Assembly: GCA_040772885.1 (NCBI GenBank)
Contig: JAXGXF010000014.1
Span: 1 to 56,285 of the forward strand
Source: Pullichristensenella sp002068815
GTDB taxonomy: Bacteria; Bacillota; Clostridia; Christensenellales; Aristaeellaceae
Direction: 5' to 3'
DNA: 56,285 nt
Made by a program: the position numbers and the translations under genes. The notes under the pieces were generated by a model. That model was given only the letters and a program-made list of their open reading frames with translations, was not told where the DNA came from and did not search any database. This document shows, piece by piece, positions 23,510-33,100 of this stretch. The stretch's first letter is position 1. Every line of letters begins with the position of its first letter.

Positions 23510-24808
23510 ATGAAAAAGCGCATGAAAATCCTGTTGATCCTGTGCCTCGTGCTGGGCGTGGCGCTCTTGGGCATCAACCTGTACACGCAGGGGAGCGCCG
23601 GGCGCATCGCGGAATTGCAGGCGAAGATCGCCGAGCGCAAGCAGCTGATCGCGCAGGCGGAGATGGCGCGCGTGCTCGGGCGCGAGGCGGTCGACGTGGG
23701 CGAGCTGCCCGAGGTGGAAATCTCGTCGGCCGACCGGGTCGTGATGGCGCTCGCGAGCTTTTCCGGCGCGTTTCTCGTGCTCGGGATCGACCTTTTGATC
23801 GGCGCTCTGGCGCTGATCGCGTTCCACCTGTTCAAAAGGCGCCGCGGCGAGCGAAAGGTCCGGAAGGTGTCCTCGGCGAACAACATCGTCGGCATTCTGA
23901 TCGCGCTGATCGTACTGTGCCTCGACCTCTCGATCGCCTCGAAGGTGTTTTTGACGCAGAGCAACTTCTTAAACGTGCTCCAGCAGATTTCGATCAACTT
24001 CGTGATCGCGATCGGCATGACGTTCGTCATCATCTCCGGCGGCATCGACCTGTCCGTCGGCTCGAACATCGCGCTGACGGGGCTTCTCATGGCGATCATG
24101 ATGAAGAACTGGGGCGTCGGCGTTACGTGGACGATCGTATTGTCGCTGCTGTTCTCGGCGGCGATCGGGCTCATCAACGGCTCACTGATCGCGTTTCTGA
24201 ACCTGCCGCCGTTCATCGCGACCTTGGGCATGATGTCGATCGCGCGCGGCGCGGCCTACACCGTCACCGGCGGAGCGCCCATCTACACGATGCCCGCGGG
24301 CTTCACCGGCATCTCCGGGCGCGTCGCGAATGTGCCGCTCTACGCGATCCTCATCATGATCGCGGTGTTCGCGCTCGGCTGGTACTGCCTTAGGTACACG
24401 AAGGTCGGCCGGTTCACCTACGCGATCGGCGGCAACGAGAGCTGCGCGAAGCTCTCCGGCATCAACTTGTCGAAGGTCAAGTGCTTCGTCTACGTCGTCA
24501 GCGGCCTGTGCTGCGGCGTCGCGGCGATCCTCTTGACCTCGCGGCTCGACTCCGCGCTCCCGACGAACGCCGACGGGCAGGAGATGGACGCGATCGCGGC
24601 CGTCGTCATCGGCGGCACGTCGATGAAGGGCGGCGAGGGAAGCATCATCGGCACGCTGATCGGCATCCTGATCATCGGCGTGATCTCGAACGGCCTGAAC
24701 CTGCTGGGCGTCGCGCAGGGGCCGCAGAAGATGGTCAAGGGCCTGATCATCGTCGTCGCGGTCATCATCGACGTGCTGCGCAGGAGGGCGGCGGAGCAGT
24801 CGAAATAG
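23510..24808 (+). CDS. Sugar ABC transporter permease (RbsC-type) with N-terminal extension
   Basis: Membrane channel subunit of the importer, 432 residues. Residues from about 124 onward match RbsC-type permeases: FVIAIGMTFVIISGGIDLSVGS, a NLPPFIATLGMMSIARG loop and VVIGGTSMKGGEGSIIGT. Before this is an additional segment of about 120 residues: one transmembrane helix (7-26), a charged, heptad-like helix (about 31-58, AELQAKIAERKQLIAQAEM), and a second hydrophobic helix (about 80-106). Typical RbsC has about 320 residues, so the extension is real and in frame with the ATG at 23510 and its GGGGGATAGAG upstream. Its role is unknown. Confidence 0.9.
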   Translation: MKKRMKILLILCLVLGVALLGINLYTQGSAGRIAELQAKIAERKQLIAQAEMARVLGREAVDVGELPEVEISSADRVVMALASFSGAFLVLGIDLLIGALALIAFHLFKRRRGERKVRKVSSANNIVGILIALIVLCLDLSIASKVFLTQSNFLNVLQQISINFVIAIGMTFVIISGGIDLSVGSNIALTGLLMAIMMKNWGVGVTWTIVLSLLFSAAIGLINGSLIAFLNLPPFIATLGMMSIARGAAYTVTGGAPIYTMPAGFTGISGRVANVPLYAILIMIAVFALGWYCLRYTKVGRFTYAIGGNESCAKLSGINLSKVKCFVYVVSGLCCGVAAILLTSRLDSALPTNADGQEMDAIAAVVIGGTSMKGGEGSIIGTLIGILIIGVISNGLNLLGVAQGPQKMVKGLIIVVAVIIDVLRRRAAEQSK

Positions 24809-24815
24809 GCCGACG

Positions 24816-24857
24816 CAAAAACGCCATCCCCGAAAGAAAGGGGATGGCGTTTTTTTG
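24816..24857. terminator. Bidirectional terminator after the ABC operon
   Basis: Eleven-base arms (24821-24831 and 24840-24850) with an A run before and a T run after. It also ends the minus-strand dehydratase gene. Confidence 0.92.
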
Positions 24858-24859
24858 CC

Positions 24860-26740
24860 TTAGCTCGCGGCCTTCTGTTTTTCGTCGGGCACGTACGTCT
24901 CGACGATGTCGTGCAGCCGCTCGACGACCTCCGGCGTGCTGCCGCGCTCGGCGGCCTCCTTGAGCCCGTCCAATTGCGCCGAGAACACGTTGTCGTCTAC
25001 GACGATCGGCGGCGCGACGAATATCTTGTCGTGCGCGGTGCGTGTCATGCCGTCGCGCTCGACGTCCATCAGCAGCTCCTCGTAGAGCTTCTCGCCCGGC
25101 CTAAGCCCGGTGATGTCGATCTGCATGTCGACGCCCGGCGTGTAGCCGTGGAAGCGGATCAGCTTCTCGGCGAGGTCCTTGATGCGCACGGGCTCGCCCA
25201 TGTCGAGCACGTAGATCGCGCCGTTTTCGGCGAGCGCGCCCGCCTGCAGAACGAGCTGCGCGGCCTCGGGGATCGTCATGAAATAGCGCGTGATGTCCGG
25301 GTGCGTCAGCGTCAGCGGGCCGCCCTTCTTGATCTGCGCCTCGAACAGCGGGAGGACGCTGCCGTGCGAGCCGAGCACGTTTCCGAAGCGCACGGCCATG
25401 CACTGCATGTTCGTGTTCCGCGCGAAGCTCTGGATCAAAATCTCGGTGATGCGCTTCGTCGCGCCCATGACGTTCGTCGGGTTCACGGCCTTGTCGGTCG
25501 AGAGCTGCACGAGCCGCTCGACGCCGTGTTGGGCGGCGGAGCTCAGCAGGTTCAGCGTGCCGAACACGTTGTTCTTGACGGCCTCGGCGCAGCTTATCTC
25601 CATCAGCGGCACGTGCTTGTGCGCCGCCGCGTGGAACACGATCGTCGGGCGGTAGCTCTCGAACACCTCGTCGAGCCGCGCGCGGTCGCGTATCGAGCCG
25701 ATCAGCACCTTCGTAGGGCAGTCGTCGCCGTAGTGCTGCCGGAGCTCGCACTCGAGCTCGTACGCGCAGTTCTCGTAGATGTCGAAGATCAGCAAAAGCT
25801 TCGGCGAGAACCGCATGATCTGCCGGCAGATCTCCGAGCCGATCGAGCCGCCGCCGCCGGTCACGAGCACGACCCTGCCGCCGAGGTAGCCCTGAATCCT
25901 GTCCATGTCGAGCGCGACTTCGTCGCGGGACAGGAAGTCCTTGGTGTTGACCTCGCGGAACACCTGCCGCCCCGCGACCGGGCGCTCGCCGAGCCCGCCG
26001 GGGTCGTTGAGTATGCGCACGCGGCACTTCGTCGATTTTGAGACCGCGACGATCTCGTTGAGCCGGTCGCCCTTGATCTTCGGGATCGCGATGATGATCT
26101 CCGCGATGCCCTTCTTTTCGACGATCTCGGGGATGTCCTCGACGGAGCCGAGCACCGGTATGCCGCACACGCGCATGCCGCGCTTGTCCGGGTTGTCGTC
26201 GACGAACGCGACCGGCACTCCGGAGAGCCTGCGCCCCTCCTGGCACGCGCGCGCCGCGTACACGCCGCCCTCGCCCGCGCCGACGATCAGGATGCGGTTG
26301 TGCTCCACGTCGCTCCTTCGGGCGATGAATATCTCGCGCGCGATCTTCCAGCCGAAGCGGGAGCCGCCGACGAGCAGGAACTCGAACATACCGATGAGGC
26401 TGAAGAGCGACCTGGGCATCTTCCACACGAACAGGCGGTTCAGGATCAGCGTGATCGCCGCCGAGGCCGTGCACAGAAACAGCAGGCGCAGAAGCTCCCG
26501 CGCGCCCGCGTAGCGCCACATCATGTGGTAGTTGCCGCCCAGCATCAGGGAGAGCGTGTAGATTCCGATGATCAGGGGCATGCGCTGATCGAGCTTGTGC
26601 CGCATGAGGGCGCTGATCGCGCCGTCGTAGCGGAAGAACACCGCAAGCTCAATCGCTATGTATATGAGCGCGAGGTCGAGCAGTATCATCACGATCCTGC
26701 GCGTCCTGACGCCGCTGGAGCCGCCGAACCACTTGGCCAC
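24860..26740 (-). CDS. Membrane-bound UDP-sugar 4,6-dehydratase (FlaA1/CapD/PglF family)
   Basis: Converts UDP-GlcNAc to a 4-keto-6-deoxy sugar, the first step to bacillosamine-type or fucosamine-type surface sugars. The 626-residue protein has about four N-terminal transmembrane helices (about 15-155). A first Rossmann domain (ILIVGAGEGGVYAARA) and a second catalytic Rossmann domain (VLVTGGGGSIGSE) follow. The catalytic stretch STDKAVNPTNVMGATK has Met where short-chain dehydrogenases normally have Tyr, as in PglF. I chose the GTG at 26740 (GGAG 9 bases upstream). The upstream TTG at 26776 lies within the promoter -10 box and cannot be translated from that transcript. It is monocistronic. 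Confidence 0.9.
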   Translation of the reverse strand: MAKWFGGSSGVRTRRIVMILLDLALIYIAIELAVFFRYDGAISALMRHKLDQRMPLIIGIYTLSLMLGGNYHMMWRYAGARELLRLLFLCTASAAITLILNRLFVWKMPRSLFSLIGMFEFLLVGGSRFGWKIAREIFIARRSDVEHNRILIVGAGEGGVYAARACQEGRRLSGVPVAFVDDNPDKRGMRVCGIPVLGSVEDIPEIVEKKGIAEIIIAIPKIKGDRLNEIVAVSKSTKCRVRILNDPGGLGERPVAGRQVFREVNTKDFLSRDEVALDMDRIQGYLGGRVVLVTGGGGSIGSEICRQIMRFSPKLLLIFDIYENCAYELECELRQHYGDDCPTKVLIGSIRDRARLDEVFESYRPTIVFHAAAHKHVPLMEISCAEAVKNNVFGTLNLLSSAAQHGVERLVQLSTDKAVNPTNVMGATKRITEILIQSFARNTNMQCMAVRFGNVLGSHGSVLPLFEAQIKKGGPLTLTHPDITRYFMTIPEAAQLVLQAGALAENGAIYVLDMGEPVRIKDLAEKLIRFHGYTPGVDMQIDITGLRPGEKLYEELLMDVERDGMTRTAHDKIFVAPPIVVDDNVFSAQLDGLKEAAERGSTPEVVERLHDIVETYVPDEKQKAAS

Positions 26741-26775
26741 GTCGCTATCTCCATTCAGGTCTTTTTGTACTTCCA

Positions 26776-26804
26776 ATTATACCCCAATTGCCGTCCTATG
26801 GCAA
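26776..26804 (-). promoter_or_regulatory. Sigma-A promoter of the dehydratase gene
   Basis: Minus strand TTGCCA, 17 bases, TATAAT. Its position rules out the TTG at 26776 as start codon. Confidence 0.85.
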
Positions 26805-26810
26805 GCGCCG

Positions 26811-27365
26811 CTATTTGAGCTTCAAGAGCATGCCGAGCACCGCGCCCAGCGCGATGAACAGCGTCGGGTGCAGCTTCTTCGTCGGCTTGATCTGCGTCAG
26901 AACGAAGATGCCCGCGAGCACCGCGAGGTTCACCCACGCGATCTCGTTTCCGTCGCCCGGGAGCAGCACGAGCCTGATGACCCCGAACGCCGCCGCCGCG
27001 ATCAGCCCCGTGACCGCGGGCCTGAGCACCGAGAACGTCGAGTTGACGAGCGGGCTCTGCCGATAGCGCGCGAGCGCGCGGGCGATGACGAGCGTGATCG
27101 TGAGCGGCAGCAGCACGACCGAGAACGTCGCCAGCACCGAGCCCGGCACGCCCGCGACCGTGTAGCCGACGTAGGTCGCCATGTTGATGCCGATCGGCCC
27201 CGGCGTCGACTCGGACACGGCGACCATGTTCACGAGCGTCTCCTGCGTAAACCACATGTACTGCGCGCCCATCTGCGAGAGGAACGGGAGCGTCGCAAGG
27301 CCGCCGCCGACCGCGAACAGGCCGGTCAGCAGAAATTCCCAGCAGAGCGTCAGCAGCAGCGTCAT
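26811..27365 (-). CDS. Chromate transporter subunit, second half
   Basis: CHR-family membrane protein of 184 residues, the second gene of a split pair. In characterised two-gene systems both halves are needed for chromate efflux, though many clostridial members have no tested substrate. The CHR core is visible: LTGLFAVGGGLATLPFL near the start and AVSESTPGPIGINMATYVGY (about 48-67), then further hydrophobic helices. The ATG at 27365 overlaps the stop of the partner by 4 bases; the upstream in-frame extension lies inside that gene. It ends just downstream of the dehydratase promoter region. Confidence 0.9.
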   Translation of the reverse strand: MTLLLTLCWEFLLTGLFAVGGGLATLPFLSQMGAQYMWFTQETLVNMVAVSESTPGPIGINMATYVGYTVAGVPGSVLATFSVVLLPLTITLVIARALARYRQSPLVNSTFSVLRPAVTGLIAAAAFGVIRLVLLPGDGNEIAWVNLAVLAGIFVLTQIKPTKKLHPTLFIALGAVLGMLLKLK

Positions 27366-27916
27366 GCCTTCTTCCCTCCCCTCATGCCGAGCAGGAAGTG
27401 GCACGCGACCGCGCACGCGATCGTCGTGGCGACGATGATGATCGTGTTCAGCTTGAACACCGCCGACGCCGCAAACGCCGCGACGCACAAAAGCGCGTGC
27501 CACCACTGCTTGACCGCCGACCTCGACAGCTTGATGACGGTTCCCAGAATCAGCGCGCCGACCGCGATGCGTATGCCGCCGAACGCGTACTGTATGAGCT
27601 CGATGTGCATGAAGTTTGTGAGAAGCGCCGCAATCGCGAGGATCACGAGCAAAGAGGGCATGATGACGCCGAGCGCCGAGAAAATGCCGCCCACGACGCC
27701 GCGCCGCTTATAGCCGACGAAGGTCGCCGTGTTTACCGCGATGATGCCCGGCGTGCACTGGCTGATCGCAAAATAGTCGAGCACCTCGTCCATCGTCGCC
27801 CAGCTATGCCGGACGACGACCTCGCGCTCGAGCATCGGGAGCATCGAGTAGCCGCCGCCAAAGGTGAATAAGCCGATCCTGAAAAAAGCCGCGAACATCG
27901 AAAGCAGTTCCTTCAT
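27362..27916 (-). CDS. Chromate transporter subunit, first half
   Basis: CHR-family membrane protein of 184 residues with the family signature RIGLFTFGGGYSMLPML (about 13-29) and the paired AISQCTPGIIAVNTATFVGY loop (about 56-75). The chr-type split into two domains of similar length is the short-chain architecture. A GGGAGGACAGC ribosome binding site precedes the ATG at 27916; the annotated frame could extend to 27961 but that would run through the -10 box. It is co-translated with the next gene. Confidence 0.9.
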   Translation of the reverse strand: MKELLSMFAAFFRIGLFTFGGGYSMLPMLEREVVVRHSWATMDEVLDYFAISQCTPGIIAVNTATFVGYKRRGVVGGIFSALGVIMPSLLVILAIAALLTNFMHIELIQYAFGGIRIAVGALILGTVIKLSRSAVKQWWHALLCVAAFAASAVFKLNTIIIVATTIACAVACHFLLGMRGGKKA

Positions 27917-27949
27917 GCTGTCCTCCCACCGATTTTTCCAACGCCTCCC

Positions 27950-27978
27950 ATGATACCACACGCATTTTTAAATCACAA
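27950..27978 (-). promoter_or_regulatory. Promoter of the chromate transporter pair
   Basis: Minus strand TTGTGA, 17 bases, TATCAT. The -35 lies in the arm of the hairpin at 27972-27996. Confidence 0.5.
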
Positions 27979-27996
27979 CCGCGAAGCGATTGTGAT
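27972..27996 (-). terminator. Hairpin at the end of the envelope operon
   Basis: Eleven-base arms with one mismatch (27972-27982 and 27986-27996), loop GAA, just after the methyltransferase stop. The following T tract is interrupted, so terminator strength is uncertain. Confidence 0.5.
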
Positions 27997-28007
27997 CTGT
28001 GAAAATA

Positions 28008-28760
28008 TCATGCGCGGTAGATGCGCCGCCACTCGTCGCTGAAGGTTCCGTCCTCGTTTCGAAGCACGAGCGGGGGGAGCCAGTGAAGCCCCGGGCCGCC
28101 GCCGCGCACGCCGTCCATCAGCAAAAATTTCGGCGCGCGGCCGGGCATGCCGTGTACGGTCTGCACGCGCTTTGGCGCGATGCCGGAGCGATCCATCGCC
28201 TCCATCATCTCGAGCGCCCTCGGCGCGGGGAAGATGACCGCGAAGCGCCCGCCGTTTTTGAGGAGCCGCGCGGCGCTGTTCGCGACGTCCGCCGGGGTCA
28301 GGTCGCCCTCGTGCCGCGCGATGCGCTGCGCCCTTCGCCCGCTCTCGAGCGCGCCGCCGCTGCGCCCGTACGGGGGATTCGAGACGACGAGTTCGTACGC
28401 GCCGTATCCGAGCGCGTCCGGGGCGGCGCGCAGGTCCATTTCGAACACGCGTATGCGCCCGCCCAGCCCGTTCATGAAGACGGAGCGCCTGAGCATGTCC
28501 GCGATCTCCGGCTGTATCTCGACCGCGTCGACGAGCAGATCCGGTCGGTGCGCCGCCATCAGAGTCGCGATCGCGCCGGTGCCGGCCCCGAGATCGACGG
28601 CGCGGCCGCGGGGCTTCGGGGCCGCGAAGTCCGCGAGCAGCACCGAGTCCGTGCCGAACCGGAACGCGTCCGGCCGCTGGATCAGCCGGTAGCCGCCGCA
28701 CTGCAGATCGTCGACGCGCTCGCCGGGGAGGAGGGGCGCGTCACCGGAAGTTCCACACAT
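28008..28760 (-). CDS. TrmN6/YfiC-like adenine-N6 methyltransferase
   Basis: SAM-dependent methyltransferase of 250 residues, similar to enzymes that methylate A37 of tRNA1Val. The SAM-binding DLGAGTGAIA (56-65) and the catalytic NPPY (128-131) of N6-adenine or Gln methyltransferases are clear, as is the N-terminal FRFGTDSVLLADF typical of the YfiC group. The ATG overlaps the end of the upstream peptidoglycan-binding gene by 20 bases, so it is the third gene of the envelope operon, a surprising partner. RNA substrate is inferred from family only. Confidence 0.85.
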   Translation of the reverse strand: MCGTSGDAPLLPGERVDDLQCGGYRLIQRPDAFRFGTDSVLLADFAAPKPRGRAVDLGAGTGAIATLMAAHRPDLLVDAVEIQPEIADMLRRSVFMNGLGGRIRVFEMDLRAAPDALGYGAYELVVSNPPYGRSGGALESGRRAQRIARHEGDLTPADVANSAARLLKNGGRFAVIFPAPRALEMMEAMDRSGIAPKRVQTVHGMPGRAPKFLLMDGVRGGGPGLHWLPPLVLRNEDGTFSDEWRRIYRA

Positions 28761-30105
28761 AGGCGTTGTCGTACTCCATCTGGTTGAGATCGCCCGACAC
28801 GACGTACCCGGTGTCGGCGTTTACGTAGGCGACGCGTGAGCCGCCGATGTACACGGAGAACAGCATGCGCACGCCGCCGTCGAACGGGCGCTCGAGCGCC
28901 ACGATGTCCCCGGCCTCGAGCGCGTTCGCGTCGAACACGCGGCCGCCGGAGCTGCCGACGATCTGCCCCGGGTCGGTGATCGCGATTCCCGCCTTCGCAA
29001 ACGCGTACTGCACGAACGAGAAGCCCGGGAACAGCTCGTCCGAGCCCGTCGGAAACTGCTTGCCCTGCATCTGCGCGGCGGTCGCGGCGACGGCCGAGAG
29101 CGCGTCCCCGGTCACGTTCTCCGCGGACGCGGCGAGCGCCTTCTTCGCGTCGCCGAACGGCACAGCGTCCGCGCGGTTCAACAGCGCGATCAGCTGCTGG
29201 TCGGCGGCCCCGGTCGGCTTCCGGCCGCTCGCGATCTCGAAGAACGTCAGCGCCACGAGCGTGCCCTCGCGGAACTGGCCGCTGACGCCCTCGGTGAAGT
29301 AGCCGAGCCTGTTGAGCTGGAACTGCAGCGCGCGCACGTCCTCGCCCGCGTCGCCCTCGCGCAGCACGCCGTCGTCCGTCACGGCCTTCGCGCGCCCGGA
29401 GTACAGAAGCCGGCAGGTCGCGTCGTCCGCCTGGCCGGTCTCGGGGAGCGCGTTTTCCTTCTGGAACAGCGTGACCGCGCGCTCGGTGCGATCGCCGAAG
29501 GACGCGGCGCACTCGCCGTCGAAATAGCCCAGCGCGCGGAGCCTGCGCTGCAGCGAGCGCACGCCCCGGCCGGAATCGCCCTTCTTGCAGAGCTTGTCCT
29601 GGATGAAGTCCGCCCATGCGACGGGCGAGCCCTCGTAGAGCTTGAACTTGACCGCCTGATCCGCCTCGCCGCTCGGGTAGAGCCCGTTCGCCGTCTGGAA
29701 CGCCATGACCGCGCTCTTCGTGCCCTCGCCGAACATGCCGTCGGACGCGCCCTTGTAGTAGCCCAGCGCCGCGAGCGCGCCCTGCAGCTTGACGACCGCC
29801 TCGCCCGACTGGCCGCTCTTGAGCACCCCGCCGGCGCTCTTCGCCGCGAGCGCCTCGAGGAAGCCGGCCTTCGACTGCGCGTCGTCGCGGCCGATTGCGT
29901 CGGCGGTCGCCTCGTCGAGCGCGCCGGTCGGCTCCATGCCGTTGGCCGTCTGGAAGTTCCGGACGGCAAGCTGCATGTCCGGCGCGCGCTCGGAGAGAAA
30001 GCCGAGCGCAGCGAGCCGGGAGGCCGAGGGATCGGCCTCCGCGAGCGCCGCCGCCGGGAACAGAAGCGCGAGGATCAGCGCGAAAATTCGCTTTGCGGGC
30101 GTCAT
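28741..30105 (-). CDS. Secreted peptidoglycan-binding protein with degenerate NlpC/P60 domain
   Basis: A 454-residue exported protein. A signal peptide (about 1-22) is followed by four PG_binding_1-like repeats (about 28-72, 96-158, 175-235, 247-310), each with an L--LGY-----G-FG--T--A---FQ pattern; the first is partial. The C-terminal 110 residues align with NlpC/P60 peptidases (FSFVQYAFAKAGI, LEAGDIVAL, SVYIGGSRVAY). The expected DC pair is replaced by P360-G361 and the expected catalytic His by a hydrophobic residue near 415, so it should be inactive. It overlaps the SpoIID gene by 4 bases and the methyltransferase by 20. The likely role is wall binding rather than cleavage. Confidence 0.82.
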   Translation of the reverse strand: MTPAKRIFALILALLFPAAALAEADPSASRLAALGFLSERAPDMQLAVRNFQTANGMEPTGALDEATADAIGRDDAQSKAGFLEALAAKSAGGVLKSGQSGEAVVKLQGALAALGYYKGASDGMFGEGTKSAVMAFQTANGLYPSGEADQAVKFKLYEGSPVAWADFIQDKLCKKGDSGRGVRSLQRRLRALGYFDGECAASFGDRTERAVTLFQKENALPETGQADDATCRLLYSGRAKAVTDDGVLREGDAGEDVRALQFQLNRLGYFTEGVSGQFREGTLVALTFFEIASGRKPTGAADQQLIALLNRADAVPFGDAKKALAASAENVTGDALSAVAATAAQMQGKQFPTGSDELFPGFSFVQYAFAKAGIAITDPGQIVGSSGGRVFDANALEAGDIVALERPFDGGVRMLFSVYIGGSRVAYVNADTGYVVSGDLNQMEYDNAYVWNFR

Positions 30106-33100
30106 TCGATCACCTTCGCCAGGTGTATTCTCAGCACAAAGCCCTTGTACGGCCCGAACGCCGCGTAGGCCCAGTCGTCGTTGTACGCGTATACGGTCAG
30201 CTCCGCGCCGGCGGGCAGCGTGCCGAGCTTCGCGGCGCCCGCGTCCGGCTGCTTGCGCATCGGCGTCTCCTCGGTCGCCGTCGCCGCGTAGGTCTCGTAG
30301 ACGATCTCGCCGCCGGACGGGGGCGGGGTCTCGGTCGGATCGGGGAGCGAGACGGACGCCACGGCCGTCTCCGGCTCCTCGCCGAGCATCAGGTACTTGA
30401 TCTTGAGGTAGCCGCGGTTGCCGCCCGAGGTCAAAATCTCCGCCCACTCGCCGTCGTAGGCGAGCACCTTCACGTACGAGCCGTGTTTGACGGTCGTGAC
30501 CGAGGCGGTGTCGGTCGACGGCCCCTTGCGCACGTTCAGCGTCCCGCCCGAGCCGCCGACGTACACGCGCGCGAACACGTCGCCCTCGACCTCGGTCATG
30601 TCGGGCGTCGGCGAGGGGGTCGGGGCCGCCGTGGGCGCGGTCGTCGGGGCGGTTGTCGGGGCGCTCGTGGGCGCGGTCGTCGGGGCGGTCGTCGGGGCGG
30701 TTGTCGGCGCGCTCGTGGGCGCCGCCGTCGGCGCCGTCGCCGGGGCCGCGACTTTGACGAGGTACTTGATCTGCACGTAGCCGACGACGCCGGACGGGGT
30801 CTGTACCTTCGCCCATGTCGAGTTGTACGAGAGCACCTTCACGATGTTGCCGTTCGAGAGCTTTGCGAGGATCGCGCTGCTCGTCGAGGCGGATTTCCTA
30901 AGGTTCAGCCGCGAGCTCGACGACGAGAGCTTCACCTTGCCGTACAGATCCGTTCCGGCCGTCGGAGCCGGGGTCGCCGTCGGAGCCGGGGTCGCCGTCG
31001 GAGCCGGGGTCGCCGTCGGAACCGGGGTCGCCGTCGGCGCGGGCGTCGCGGTCGGAGCCGGGGTCGCGGTCGGAACCGGCGTCGCCGTCGGAACCGGCGT
31101 CGCCGTCGGAGCCGGGGTCGCCGTCGGCGCGGGCGTCGCTGTCGCGGGCGGGGTCATCTTCTTCAGGTAGCGCACCTGCACGTAGCCGACGACGCCGGAC
31201 GATGTCTGCACGCGCGCCCAGGTGGAGTTCGCGGAGAGCACCTTGACGTAGCTTCCGTTGTTGAGCTTCGCGAGGATCGCCGCGCTCGTCGAGGCGCTCT
31301 TGCGGAGGTTCAGCCGCGAGCTCGACGAGGAGAGCTTGACCTGCGCGTAGACGGAGTTGTCGGGCGTCGGGGAGGGGGTCGCTGTCGGCGAGGCAGTCGC
31401 CGCCGGTGTCGGGGAAGGCGTCGGGCTCGCGGTCGGCGAAGGCGACGGGGTCGGCGTCTCGGTCGGAACCGGCGTCGCGGTCGACGTCTCGGTCGGAACC
31501 GTAGCGGTCGGCGAAGGCGTCGGCGTCTCGGTCGCGCCCGGCGTCTGATAGACGAGGTACTTCGTCTTGATGTAGCCGGACTTCCCGTCCGCGGTCGTGA
31601 CCGCGGTCCACTCGCCGCTCTCGGCGCCCGCGAGGACGACGTCCCCGTGGCCGACGGTCGTCACGGCGGCGGTCTCGGTCGACGGGCCGGAGCGCAGATA
31701 CAGCCTGCCGGTCTCGGAGGCCATCGTGATGACCGCCATTCGCCCCTCGCCCGGCGCGGACGGGGTCGGCACTGCCGTCGGCTCGGCGTCGATCACGAAC
31801 AGCGAGGTCTCGGCGAATCCGCGCAGCGTCCCCCAGCCGATGAAGGCCCAGCCGGTCTCGACGCCGTACACGTCGACCGTTTCGCCCGCCGGCACCGTGC
31901 CGAGCACCGCCGCGCCGGTCGACGCGCTCTGGTACACGGGCGCGTCGGCGATCGCGCGCACCTGCCCGATCGGCTCGTACGGGAGCTCGCCGCCGCTTGA
32001 GAGCCCCGAGCCCGTCGTGTCCTCGAGCGTCAGCTTCTTCAAGGACGTGCCCGGGTAGTAGAACGACAGTATGTCGGAATAGCCCATGCCTTGGTTCGCC
32101 ATCACCTGCGCCCCGCGCTGGCTCATGCCGGCGCCGTGGCCCCAGCGCCGGAACACGATGTTGAACGCCGAATCGGTCTGTTCGACCCAGACGGTCTCGT
32201 TGTCCTTCGTGTTGATGCCGAGCGAATACCAGCTCTCGAGCGCGCCGTAGGTGTCCACGTCGACCGATACGGTCGCGGACACGCTCTGCCCCGCGGTGTT
32301 CCTGGAAGTTGCGTCCAGCGTGAACTTCAGCTTTTTGAACAGCCGGCTCGGGGCCGCGTACACCGGCGTGTGCGGCTCGATCGACGCGATGCGCGTTATC
32401 GCGATGTCGCCCGCGCTCGCCGAGAGTCCCTTCGCGGAGAGCTGAGACGCCATGCCGCTTTTCAGCGCCGCGACGAGCGAGGCGTTCAGCCCGATCGCGT
32501 CTTTGCGCAGCGACGCGGTCTTCTTGGTCGAGCTCGCGTTCTGCAGGTCGTACGGGTCGTCCTTGACGATGCTGTAGGCGAGCGAGCCGCCCCAGATGTT
32601 CTTCGTCGATTCGGTCTGGCCGCCGTTGCTGGCGGTGTAGTAGCACGCGGCGAGCGCGCTCCCGTAGTAGAGAGCCATGCCCGCGGTCTCTTTGACGGCC
32701 TGCGCGACGCGCGAGTAACTCGAATTGTAGCCCTTGAACACCTGGTCGGTCGAGGTGTCGGTCACGTCGTAGGCGCTGGACGACCGGCTCCCCTTGCAGC
32801 GAAGCGCGTAGTTGCGCGCGGCGACCGCCTGCGCCTTGAGCGCCTCCAGCGGCCAAGAGTTCGACATCTCGTAGGCGACGACGCCGAGCAGGTAGTCCTC
32901 GACGTAGATGTTGAGCACCGGCAGTATCACGGACGAGGAGATCGAGAACTTCAGATCGCCGCAGAACAGGTTCGAGAGGCTCGGCGACGTGAACTGCACG
33001 CCCGAAAGCCCCGATTGCCCGCGCGCGAGCACGAACGACGACCCGAGGTTCGCCGAGACGCCGCCGACCGTCAGGAGCAGCGACGCGCCCGAGATCGACA

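Noticed and set aside
26741..26776. TTG start for the dehydratase
   Set aside because: The TTG overlaps the TATAAT -10 box of its own promoter, so it would lie upstream of the transcript start.
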